Below are positions 1 through 5,792 of a DNA stretch of 5,792 nucleotides, piece by piece. Made by a program: the position numbers and the translations under genes. Below the pieces are notes generated by a model. It was given only the letters and a program-made list of their open reading frames with translations. It had not been told where the DNA came from and ran no database searches. The stretch is taken from NCBI GenBank assembly GCA_007131625.1, contig SLQC01000215.1:1-5792 (forward strand). Reading direction: 5' to 3'. The stretch's first letter is position 1. Each line of letters begins with the position of its first letter. This DNA is from Balneolales bacterium. GTDB taxonomy: Bacteria > Bacteroidota > Rhodothermia > Balneolales > Natronogracilivirgulaceae.

Positions 1-1
1 G

Positions 2-139
2 CAAGATGTTGATTACGGCTTCAAAGTCAGTAGAAATGCCTCCTATCTCCATGGCAGCTATATCAAATCTCAGGAGGATATAACAATAAGCCTGGAGCCT
101 GATTTATCATGGCGGCACTCCGTGGGCGTTGTCTTTTGA
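2..139 (+). CDS. C-terminal end of an outer-membrane beta-barrel protein (partial)
   Basis: This frame is open from the left edge of the window and ends in TGA at 137-139, giving 45 visible residues. The gene begins outside the window, so its family cannot be named. The last ten residues (SWRHSVGVVF) match the outer-membrane beta-signal: a terminal Phe with hydrophobic or aromatic residues at alternating positions (F, V, V, H, W counted back from the end). Such a strand is normally recognised by the BAM complex. The preceding residues alternate polar and apolar, as in amphipathic strands. It converges on the wzi-like gene, with 42 bp between the two stops and no clear terminator hairpin in that gap. 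The outer-membrane location is an inference from this short tail. The protein could be any porin-like or TonB-dependent barrel. Confidence 0.55.
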   Translation, partial: QDVDYGFKVSRNASYLHGSYIKSQEDITISLEPDLSWRHSVGVVF

Positions 140-181
140 TTGAATATTGATTTTGATTGTTGCATTTACTCCAAGAAATAC

Positions 182-1906
182 TTACAGCGACATACTTATC
201 CCCAACTCGAAACCGAATAACGGCCGGCTGTGAAATTCGCCCGCGTCGAGGGCCACGGATATATACATCTGAAGTCCCCTTCCATATCCTGCATGTGAGC
301 GACCGGATGCGGTTTGCATATAACCTGATGCCGGATGCGAACGGCCGGATACCGCAAAAGCACCGGTTGATGTTGATGTGCCGGAAGAGTTGCCGGATGC
401 AACCCCGGAAGTCGGAGTATTCCCGGATATACCGGTTGTCCCGGACAGCCCTGACGGCATTACAGCATCCAGCACGATACCCACCGGAAAAGCCAGTTTG
501 AAAAGTAACGAGTAGCGGTCTCTGCGCAGCTCATGAAACGGCACGTAATCTTCACGCAACTGTACCGGATTTTCTTCCGATCCACGGCAGCTCCCCCCGG
601 ATGTCTGATCGTCGCAAATCCCGTAGTTTCGGGAGTATGTGGCCAGCAATTCGTAGGACAGGTTTCCATCAAAGTTGCCGGCAAGGCCCACGTGATGTCC
701 AAGAATGATGTTATTCACAATTATACGCTCTCTTGAACCCATCTTTTCCGGATCGATAAGAATCAATGGATTGCCAAGTACCAGCCCGTGATGTACCCAA
801 CCATCTCTCCAGAGATTATGCGAATAGTACCGCGCACGGCCAAAAGCATCTCCGGTACCGGCATCCTGTTTTTTGGTGTTGATGTGCTCGTAGGTGATAT
901 AGTTAATCAGCCGGTGCGGACGCTCCTCGTCATGCAAATCCAAAAAACCGCCCCACATGCCGTCCCACGGACTGCGAATGTGAATCGATTCGCGATCTTC
1001 GATGTAAAACATGCGATAGGCGCCGGCTGACCAGGTCCGACCACGGTATTCTGCACCGAAATCGTAAGCCCCGAGGCCGTTGCCCAGCGGGCTTCTATTT
1101 CCAAATACTCCATCATCAGGCTGGCCAAGTACGTCATTCAGCCAGTCATCAAATGTGCCATGAAGTCGCCCCATCTCCGGATGCATGCCGCCCCACATCA
1201 GGTTGTGAACGATTCCGCCCATCAGATGAATTTCCTTGACCGGTTGCAGCTTCAGATAGAGATACTTCTGATGGATACGGGCATTACTCACGAAGCGGTT
1301 GTCGGTCAGAAACGCCTCGGACCAGCGTACTTTGAATGAAAAATGATTGCCAGTGAGCGGGACCGGCAGAAAGTCATGTGTAGAAAGGCGCAATTTGAAC
1401 GGCTGCAATGCATTGCGGCTCATCATCAGCGAGCCTGTTGTGAGATATCCGGAATTCAGGCCTATCGTGTCGTAAAACCGCCCCGCACTCAGCTTCCAGC
1501 CGTATGCCCGGAAGTGAGTGTACAACTCTGTAAATTTGAGCGCATTGTCGGCATCCGACAACCGGGAGTCCAGCCGAAATCCGGCATCCAGGTCCACCAC
1601 ATCCGATTCACGCAGAAAGGCCGTATGATATCCGCCGAATATCAGCAGGTTGTTCCCGGAGTGCAGCGGGATCCGGCCATCCCGGTTGGCATGAAGCCAG
1701 AAAGGCGTTTCCGGGGTACCGAACGTGTGTGAAAACCCTACATGGCCAAACGATTCACTCCCCAGAATATTGATTTGATCCGATTCTTCGCCTGTAGTTG
1801 CAGCATCACCACTCTCGCACTGGGTAAAAAATGCGATAACTGTAATAATAAAAAAGGTAGACAATCCTTTAAACGTCAACCTTTCAAATACATGACAAGT
1901 TATCAT
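182..1906 (-). CDS. wzi: Wzi-family capsule assembly outer-membrane protein
   Basis: This 574-residue protein resembles the capsule assembly Wzi family (PF14052 type). In E. coli, Wzi is an outer-membrane beta-barrel lectin that helps attach group 1 capsule to the cell surface; the role here is inferred from that family. From the chosen ATG, residues 1-13 carry Arg and Lys, followed by a hydrophobic stretch at about 14-28, which reads as a signal peptide. Family-like segments include PFWLHANRDGRIP (about 68-80) and the stretch at about 214-246 containing HNLMWGGMHPEMG. The C-terminus (FGFELGISMSL) has the alternating barrel-signal pattern but ends in Leu, not Phe. Residues about 483-542 form a Ser/Gly-rich low-complexity insert. 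The frame stays open upstream to a TTG at 1999, but the ATG at 1906 is the only ATG near the signal peptide and lies downstream of a repeat-rich leader, so I prefer it. Its ribosome site is weak (GAG six bases upstream). Confidence 0.8.
   Translation of the reverse strand: MITCHVFERLTFKGLSTFFIITVIAFFTQCESGDAATTGEESDQINILGSESFGHVGFSHTFGTPETPFWLHANRDGRIPLHSGNNLLIFGGYHTAFLRESDVVDLDAGFRLDSRLSDADNALKFTELYTHFRAYGWKLSAGRFYDTIGLNSGYLTTGSLMMSRNALQPFKLRLSTHDFLPVPLTGNHFSFKVRWSEAFLTDNRFVSNARIHQKYLYLKLQPVKEIHLMGGIVHNLMWGGMHPEMGRLHGTFDDWLNDVLGQPDDGVFGNRSPLGNGLGAYDFGAEYRGRTWSAGAYRMFYIEDRESIHIRSPWDGMWGGFLDLHDEERPHRLINYITYEHINTKKQDAGTGDAFGRARYYSHNLWRDGWVHHGLVLGNPLILIDPEKMGSRERIIVNNIILGHHVGLAGNFDGNLSYELLATYSRNYGICDDQTSGGSCRGSEENPVQLREDYVPFHELRRDRYSLLFKLAFPVGIVLDAVMPSGLSGTTGISGNTPTSGVASGNSSGTSTSTGAFAVSGRSHPASGYMQTASGRSHAGYGRGLQMYISVALDAGEFHSRPLFGFELGISMSL
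281..460 (-). repeat. Ser/Gly-rich low-complexity segment inside the Wzi-like protein
   Basis: About 60 codons near the 3' end of the wzi-like gene encode nine Ser-Gly dipeptides among Thr, Ala and Asn. SGRSH appears twice, 14 residues apart. At DNA level this shows as many TCCGG words on the coding strand, often with variable spacing, so it is a degenerate repeat rather than a strict tandem array. It lies between two barrel-like strands (KLAFPVGIVLDAV before, LQMYISVAL after), so it probably forms one extracellular loop or a periplasmic turn. Which side of the membrane it faces cannot be told from the sequence. Confidence 0.6.
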
Positions 1907-1940
1907 TGTCTGCTCAATGTTACAGGTCACGAGGTTGTAA

Positions 1941-1986
1941 GGGGTCACTAAGATTCCCCAGGCGGGGTCACGTCTATTCCCCACCC
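1941..1986. repeat. Two direct copies of a 23-bp repeat in the wzi leader
   Basis: Copy one covers 1941-1963 and copy two 1964-1986. Each has the form GGGGTCAC, four variable bases, ATTCCCCA, three variable bases, so 16 of 23 positions are identical and the spacing is exactly 23 bp. A further GGTCAC lies at 1925-1930 (18 bp from the equivalent position in copy one) and an inverted CCCCGTGAC at 1984-1992. GTCACG at 1967-1972 would be expected to be a recurring core, and it pairs with CGTGAC at 1987-1992 in a possible stem. The block ends about 20 bp before the preferred wzi ATG, which suggests an operator or a leader RNA element rather than coding DNA. Confidence 0.6.
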
Positions 1987-2035
1987 CGTGACAGCTCAAA
2001 ATGCGAGTTTAAATAGTAACTGTTTCCCATCTTCT

Positions 2036-2064
2036 TTTATATATTCCGGACCATAGCTGTCCAA
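2036..2064 (-). promoter_or_regulatory. Possible sigma70-like promoter for the wzi-like gene
   Basis: Reading the minus strand, TTGGAC (2064-2059) is followed after 17 bp by TATAAA (2041-2036). The -10 element matches five of six consensus bases, while the -35 matches only its first three. Transcription starting near 2028 would give a leader of about 120 nt holding the two 23-bp repeats before the ATG at 1906. The -35 lies on one arm of the surrounding palindrome, so a bound protein could block it. No clear Bacteroidota-type TAnnTTTG element was seen. A second -10-like TATAAT occurs on the minus strand at 2099-2094 without a good -35. This is a weak, sequence-only prediction. Confidence 0.3.
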
Positions 2065-2117
2065 AACGTTTTAAGATAATCAAATTCTCTTTGATTATAT
2101 ACAATCATGTTGGACAG
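2057..2117. repeat. Concentric imperfect palindrome upstream of wzi
   Basis: Two perfect inverted repeats share one centre at 2087. The inner pair is ATAATCAAA (2076-2084) with TTTGATTAT (2090-2098) around a 5-base loop. The outer pair is CTGTCCAA (2057-2064) with TTGGACAG (2110-2117). The stretches between them are both 11 bases long and partly complementary. Symmetry may continue outward, since CGGA at 2047-2050 pairs with TCCG at 2124-2127. A separate 10-bp palindrome, AAAACGTTTT, lies at 2063-2072. It could be a nested operator, a large RNA hairpin after the dehydrogenase gene, or the remnant of a small mobile element. No U-tract follows it on either strand, so a classic intrinsic terminator is unlikely. 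Confidence 0.65.
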
Positions 2118-2195
2118 ACACCATCCGTATTGGGCACAGGCTTTCAGATACTTCAATATCAATATGGCGATCCTGCGGCAGGCAGCGACCCGCAC

Positions 2196-3113
2196 TCAAT
2201 CCAGCATATCTCGTAGAATTCGAAACATATTTTGCATGTAGTGCTGGGTGGTTCCGGCTACATGGGGAGTGATGATCACATTTTCCAATTCCCAAAAGGG
2301 ATGCGTTTCGGGCAAAGGTTCTTCTTCGAATACGTCGAGCACAGCCCCTTTGAGACGGTTTTCCCGGAGATGATGGATCAACGCGTGTTCATCAACCACT
2401 TCTCCCCTGGATACGTTGATAAGTACTGCACTTTTTTTGAAATGTTTTAGCAGCTTACGGTTCACCAGCCCGCGGGTTGCCGGGCTGAGCGGTACACAAA
2501 ACACAACGTAGTCAGAGGTCGATACCACCTCGGGTAGCTCACTAATGCTACGCATGGCATCAACAAATGGGTGGGTTTTAACCGTCACATCGCATCCGGT
2601 CACCTGCAAATCCAGAGCAGAACATCTTCGGGCGACCTCACGTCCAACGTTACCCACTCCGATGATGGCTGCACGCTGTCCACTGACCTCCGTATGCCAG
2701 TGTCGCTTCCAGCTTTTTCGGGATTGCTGATCACGATAGTGATGAAAGTTTTTTGCAAAGGTGAGTATACCGGCAATTACGTGTTCCGATATGGTCACGG
2801 CGTTCACCCCGGCCGAATTGGTGATGCGCACACCATCAAGATCGAGCTCGCCCTCGTACTCCCGGAGCTTGTCAGTGCCCGATCCGGTAATGTGCAGATG
2901 TTCCGGCTTGCGGATTTTTTTCATAACAGCGGGAAAGAAATCGAGAAAAGAAGTAATGACCAGATGGTAGAACTGTTTCGAACGCACCTCATCCGTCGAA
3001 GAGACAAAAAACGGCTCGTAACCGGGCAAATATTCCCGGAATAATGAGACCAGCTCTTCGTTTTGCGTTGCCAGCAGATGCTTTTTTTGAAGAAAGAGGG
3101 CCTTTTTACGCAA
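2196..3113 (-). CDS. D-2-hydroxyacid dehydrogenase, NAD-binding family
   Basis: This 305-residue protein belongs to the D-isomer-specific 2-hydroxyacid dehydrogenases, which interconvert 2-keto acids and D-2-hydroxy acids using NAD(P)H in the cytoplasm. The Rossmann motif GVGNVG is at about 152-157, followed by Asp 175 (TGCD), which usually favours NAD over NADP. The catalytic triad is present: Arg 236 in NVSRGEVVDE, Glu 265 in DVFEEEP and His 284 in TPHVAGTT. I chose a TTG start at 3113 because GGGAG stands six bases upstream and the protein then begins RKKALFLQKKH, a sensible first strand. An ATG at 3212 would overlap the aldolase gene by 107 bp and has no ribosome site. With TTG the overlap is 8 bp, implying translational coupling. 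The protein stops inside the last helix, about 15-20 residues short of the family norm (see the frameshift finding). The substrate is unknown. Confidence 0.85.
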   Translation of the reverse strand: MRKKALFLQKKHLLATQNEELVSLFREYLPGYEPFFVSSTDEVRSKQFYHLVITSFLDFFPAVMKKIRKPEHLHITGSGTDKLREYEGELDLDGVRITNSAGVNAVTISEHVIAGILTFAKNFHHYRDQQSRKSWKRHWHTEVSGQRAAIIGVGNVGREVARRCSALDLQVTGCDVTVKTHPFVDAMRSISELPEVVSTSDYVVFCVPLSPATRGLVNRKLLKHFKKSAVLINVSRGEVVDEHALIHHLRENRLKGAVLDVFEEEPLPETHPFWELENVIITPHVAGTTQHYMQNMFRILRDMLD

Positions 3114-3939
3114 CCGTGACTCCCTTTTTGATCGTAACAACCGACCGTACTGATTTTTTAATGGCTTGCCTGTTGTTGTCCAATACGCTCTGATCGGCGT
3201 TCTTGTAATCATTCAGGCAGCGGTTGAGTTTTTCGATCTCGTCCTTCAGGTTCACCATCTCTTTCAGTTCAGACACACTTTTGGCATTCTGGTGAAACGT
3301 ACGGGAGAGGATTACCATTTCCGAGCCGAGTCGGACGTGCTCCCCGAGTACCATTTCGGCAGGAACGGCTCCCTCCCCTATGCGCGCCACGCCTCCGAAG
3401 CCGAACCGGATATCTGCCTCGAGGATTCGATCGGCAACGAAGTCTATAAGTCCGCCGGTCAGTACTTCAAACATGAAATCGAGACCGAGACCGAGGTGGA
3501 GGTCATTCAGACCGATATGAATTTCATCGATCTTGTCGCGGTGCTCCAAAATTTGATCCAGCCTGACCAGCGCCTGGGGCGTTTCAAGCAGCAGACAGAG
3601 CCTGCATCGGCCGGTAATCCGTTTGATGACGGTATCCACCTCCTCCGCAGTGGTGAACATAGGCAGCATGATAAGGTCCGCCCCGGCTTCGATGACCGAA
3701 TCCACTTCGCTTGCTGTTCCCTCATAGACCGGATTAATCCGTACCATTAATTCGGTTTCCGGAACGGCTTTATGAATAGCCTGAACGTTCTCAATGGTAT
3801 GCCTTGCTTTGTGGGAATTCAGGTGCCCCTGCCGCTTATCCTTACCCAAATACTCCATATCCACAAAAATCCGGTGTACACCACAGGAGGTGGCATAACT
3901 TGCAAGTTCCGGATTGTTGGTGATGAATTTATAGATCAA
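3106..3939 (-). CDS. HpcH/HpaI-family aldolase
   Basis: This 277-residue protein matches the HpcH/HpaI aldolase / citrate lyase beta family, cytoplasmic metal-dependent class II enzymes that cleave or form carbon-carbon bonds with pyruvate-type donors. Visible motifs are IFVDMEYLGKD (24-34), Arg 67 in MVRIN, Glu 119 in LLLETPQAL and Asp 146 in IGLNDLHLG. The Glu and Asp are the expected metal ligands. The His usually found just after the first Glu-containing motif (WLEH in HpcH-type enzymes) is replaced by EYLGK, so this is a divergent subgroup. After about residue 215 there is a charged helical extension (around 222-250, heptad-like) ending in a basic tail. The start is TTG; no ATG or GTG exists between it and the in-frame stop at 3963-3961, and no clear ribosome site precedes it. 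It follows the sugar transferase gene by 62 bp and overlaps the dehydrogenase by 8 bp. Substrate and product are unknown. Confidence 0.8.
   Translation of the reverse strand: MIYKFITNNPELASYATSCGVHRIFVDMEYLGKDKRQGHLNSHKARHTIENVQAIHKAVPETELMVRINPVYEGTASEVDSVIEAGADLIMLPMFTTAEEVDTVIKRITGRCRLCLLLETPQALVRLDQILEHRDKIDEIHIGLNDLHLGLGLDFMFEVLTGGLIDFVADRILEADIRFGFGGVARIGEGAVPAEMVLGEHVRLGSEMVILSRTFHQNAKSVSELKEMVNLKDEIEKLNRCLNDYKNADQSVLDNNRQAIKKSVRSVVTIKKGVTVA
3120..3124 (-). promoter_or_regulatory. Ribosome binding site that decides the dehydrogenase start
   Basis: GGGAG, preceded by a run of A, lies six bases before a TTG at 3113-3111 on the minus strand. It sits inside the last codons of the aldolase gene. 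This supports the TTG over the upstream ATG at 3212 and points to coupled translation of the two genes. Confidence 0.55.
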
Positions 3940-4001
3940 TGGAGTAACGTCTACTATTATTCAATTTAAAAAGCCATGAAAAGCAACGGACTTTTTTCAG
4001 G

Positions 4002-4685
4002 TTATTTACGATTTATCTGAAGATATCTTTTTTGATGTTCGTTTTCAAGACGTGGGGAGCTGTTGGAGTGCTGCTTCCACTCTTCCCGATAGGCACGCCA
4101 GTTTTTGGAATCGTCTCCGTAGATACCTTTACGGGCGAGTACGACCCAAAAGGTGAGCAGCAAGATTTTCATGTCGCCCCAAAAGGTTTGGTTTTCAGCG
4201 TATTCGTTATCGTAGATGAGCTGCTCTTCCCAGCTCAGGCTGCGTCGCCCTTTTACCTGCGCCAGGCCCGTGATACCCGGCCTGATCCGGAAGCGTGCCT
4301 CAAACCAGTGGGGCACCACTTCGAGCTGCTCCGGTATGATGGGCCGCGGACCAACCAGGCTCATATTTCCTAAGGCCACATTAATGAGCTGGGGCAGTTC
4401 ATCAAGACTCAGCGCGCGCAGAAGTCGCCCGCTGGAGGTAATACGATCGTCATCGCCGGAGCTTACGACCCGCTCACTTTGCTGGTCGATAGTTCCCGGA
4501 TCACGGTGGGACATGGACCGGAATTTATAAACAAAAAAAGGACGCTTATAACGTCCAACCCTCTCCTGCCGGAAGAACACCGGTCCGGGCGAGTCGAGCT
4601 TGATCCACAGTGCCAGCAACAGCAGCAGCGGCGAAAGGACCAGCAGTGCCAGATAAGAAAATAGTATGTCAAGCAGGCGCTTCAA
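4002..4685 (-). CDS. Initiating sugar-phosphate transferase (undecaprenyl-phosphate phosphoglycosyltransferase)
   Basis: This 227-residue protein is a bacterial sugar transferase (PF02397, PglC/WcaJ C-terminal type). It moves a sugar phosphate from a UDP-sugar onto undecaprenyl phosphate at the inner membrane, the first step of building a polysaccharide repeat unit. Residues 1-29 form the single hydrophobic re-entrant helix, followed by SPGPVFFRQERVG (32-44), FVYKFRSM (51-58), the catalytic Asp-Glu pair at 95-96 in SLDELPQ, then GPRP (112-115) and RPGITGLAQVKGR (135-147). It lacks the large N-terminal membrane domain of WcaJ, so it is the short monotopic form. The charged C-terminal tail after about residue 190 is somewhat long. 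The start is a TTG with GGGGAG four bases upstream; no ATG lies between it and the in-frame TAA upstream. The sugar used cannot be predicted from the sequence. Confidence 0.9.
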   Translation of the reverse strand: MKRLLDILFSYLALLVLSPLLLLLALWIKLDSPGPVFFRQERVGRYKRPFFVYKFRSMSHRDPGTIDQQSERVVSSGDDDRITSSGRLLRALSLDELPQLINVALGNMSLVGPRPIIPEQLEVVPHWFEARFRIRPGITGLAQVKGRRSLSWEEQLIYDNEYAENQTFWGDMKILLLTFWVVLARKGIYGDDSKNWRAYREEWKQHSNSSPRLENEHQKRYLQINRK

Positions 4686-4752
4686 CGCTCTCCCCAGTGG
4701 ATAAAGGTTGCGGTTTCTTTTGCGATTGGTTTTGCTTTAGCAATCTCTATGC

Positions 4753-5792
4753 TTACAGCTGACCCCTCGGCAGTTCTGTCTCGGTTAGTTGCTCATCCGG
4801 CAGTGGCACTATGAGTCCCAGAGCCTCCAGAATAACACGGTTGACCAGCCGCACGTCGTATTTCTCCTGTGCCATGGACAGGCTGTTGCGGCCCATGACA
4901 TTGATCAGGTCCGGGTGACGCAGGAAAATCTTCATTCGGGATGCCAGTGCTTCGGCCGACTTGATGGGTACCAGGAAACCATTGACCTTGTCGACGACCG
5001 TCTCGCGACACCCGGGTGTGTCGGTAGTGATGACGGGCCGGCCGGTGGCCATGGCTTCCAGCACGGAGCGGGGAGTACCCTCGCGGTACGACGGCAGCAC
5101 GTAGACGCTGCACTCCTTCAGGTAGGGACGGACGTCCTTGACGCCGCCCACGAACGATACCACGCCGTTGACTTTCCATTGCTCCAGCTCTTCGGCCGGC
5201 AGGGCATGCGGCAGCATGGTATCATGCGGACCCACGACGATGAATTGCGCATTCGGGTTGCCCGAGTGCAACGATTCGGCGGCGCGGACAAACTCGCGCA
5301 CGCCCTTGTCCTGCAGCAGGCGGGCGATCATCAGGAAGGTGACCGGTTCATCGGTCGGCATGGGCGCCGGTGAAGACGGGAACCGCTCCAGGTTGATGCC
5401 GGAGCCGTTCGTCCGGAAGATTTTGTGGTCATCGGACGCAGTGACGATATCGAGCTTGCGGAACAGGGCCAGGTCGTCCGGGTTCTGAAAAAAGATGCGG
5501 TCGGCGGCGGCCAGTCCGCGCCGATACAATATTGAGGCCACGCGCCGGAGCATGCGCTGTTTTATGGTCTCCCCGGTGAACAGGTAGCCCATGCCGGTGA
5601 TCATGGCGGCAACCATGGGCACGCCGGTTGCTTTCGCGGCCAGCGACCCGTAAATAACGGGTTTAATGGAGTAGCTGTAAACGATATCCGGTTTCCATTC
5701 GGCCATGAACTGCCGGAGTTGCCGGTAGTACTTCCAGTCGGTCCGCGGATCCATTCCGGTGCGGCTGAGCTGGATCAGGTCGTAGGAAATCC
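4753..5792 (-). CDS. GT4-family glycosyltransferase, N-terminus beyond window
   Basis: The frame is open through the right edge, so the ATG at 5754 is probably internal: the codons before it (ISYDLIQLSRTG) fit the N-terminal domain of these enzymes. The C-terminus is complete, with TAA at 4755-4753. Counting from the internal Met, the segment YSYSIKPVIYGSLAA (26-40) belongs to the acceptor-side domain. The donor-binding domain has GSGINLERF (117-125), Arg 145 and Lys 150 in ARLLQDKG, and the EX7E motif with Glu 225 and Glu 233 (REGTPRSVLEA). These are typical of retaining GT-B enzymes of family GT4. It probably adds a sugar to the lipid-linked intermediate at the cytoplasmic face of the inner membrane. 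It precedes the initiating transferase by 67 bp, a common arrangement in capsule and O-antigen loci. Donor and acceptor are unknown. Confidence 0.88.
   Translation of the reverse strand, partial: ISYDLIQLSRTGMDPRTDWKYYRQLRQFMAEWKPDIVYSYSIKPVIYGSLAAKATGVPMVAAMITGMGYLFTGETIKQRMLRRVASILYRRGLAAADRIFFQNPDDLALFRKLDIVTASDDHKIFRTNGSGINLERFPSSPAPMPTDEPVTFLMIARLLQDKGVREFVRAAESLHSGNPNAQFIVVGPHDTMLPHALPAEELEQWKVNGVVSFVGGVKDVRPYLKECSVYVLPSYREGTPRSVLEAMATGRPVITTDTPGCRETVVDKVNGFLVPIKSAEALASRMKIFLRHPDLINVMGRNSLSMAQEKYDVRLVNRVILEALGLIVPLPDEQLTETELPRGQL

Larger units (their letters stand above)
1907..2195. other. Intergenic region between the dehydrogenase and wzi-like genes
   Basis: This 289-bp gap is by far the largest in the window. 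From the dehydrogenase side it holds about 78 bp that still look like the out-of-frame tail of a dehydrogenase (down to about 2095), the concentric palindrome, a possible promoter and the pair of 23-bp repeats. Apart from that possible tail I see no convincing gene in it. Its contents suggest that wzi expression is controlled separately from the biosynthetic genes upstream. Confidence 0.6.

Noticed and set aside
1941..1986. Direct repeats as a CRISPR array
   Set aside because: There are only two adjacent copies with no spacers between them, the repeat is imperfect, and no cas genes are present.
2076..2098. 9-bp hairpin as an intrinsic terminator
   Set aside because: The stem is AT-rich and no T-run follows it on either strand, so it does not fit a rho-independent terminator.
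3111..3212. ATG at 3212 as the dehydrogenase start
   Set aside because: It adds 33 residues that do not resemble the family N-terminus, overlaps the aldolase gene by 107 bp and lacks a ribosome site, while the TTG at 3113 has one at good spacing.
3166..3750. Plus-strand open frame of 194 codons
   Set aside because: It lies entirely opposite the aldolase gene (with a little of the dehydrogenase end), whose family motifs are clear. Its translation has no recognisable domain and reads as an antisense shadow.
4686..4752. Small TTGC-TAAA-GCAA hairpin between the glycosyltransferase and the sugar transferase
   Set aside because: The stem is only 4 bp, which is too short to call a regulatory or terminator structure.
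4789..5373. Plus-strand open frame of 194 codons
   Set aside because: It is antisense to the GT4 glycosyltransferase, which has intact motifs across the same stretch. The His/Gln-rich translation is typical of a shadow in GC-rich coding DNA.

Overview
This window looks like one end of a surface-polysaccharide (capsule or exopolysaccharide) locus from a Gram-negative bacterium. Two features point that way. The Wzi-type outer-membrane protein resembles the family common in Bacteroidota and related FCB-group phyla, and two different reading frames end in outer-membrane beta-barrel signals. GC content looks roughly balanced, with AT-rich intergenic DNA. Two genes have recognisable Shine-Dalgarno sequences (GGGAG and GGGGAG), which is unusual for classical Bacteroidota. 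A related lineage such as Balneolota or Rhodothermota is therefore possible, but this taxonomic placement is only a guess.

Layout: apart from the tail of an outer-membrane protein on the plus strand at the left edge, every gene is on the minus strand and reads right to left. The order of transcription is: a GT4-family glycosyltransferase (N-terminus outside the window); an initiating sugar-phosphate transferase of the PglC/WcaJ type; a HpcH/HpaI-family aldolase; a D-2-hydroxyacid dehydrogenase; then, after a 289-bp gap, a Wzi-family capsule assembly protein. The first four lie 62-67 bp apart or overlap by 8 bp, so they probably form one transcription unit. The gap before wzi holds a concentric imperfect palindrome, a possible sigma70-like promoter and two copies of a 23-bp direct repeat, so wzi is probably controlled separately.

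How the genes may work together (inference): the sugar transferase loads the first sugar phosphate onto undecaprenyl phosphate, the GT4 enzyme extends the repeat unit, and Wzi anchors or organises the finished polymer at the cell surface. The aldolase and dehydrogenase are translationally coupled. They could make an unusual 2-hydroxy acid from a pyruvate-type donor and an aldehyde, to be built into or attached to the polymer. Their substrates cannot be read from the sequence.

Points deserving a second look: the coupled aldolase/dehydrogenase pair inside a capsule locus; the palindrome and repeat architecture upstream of wzi; a dehydrogenase C-terminus that seems cut short by a frameshift; a Ser/Gly-rich insertion near the end of the Wzi barrel; and three consecutive genes that appear to begin with TTG.
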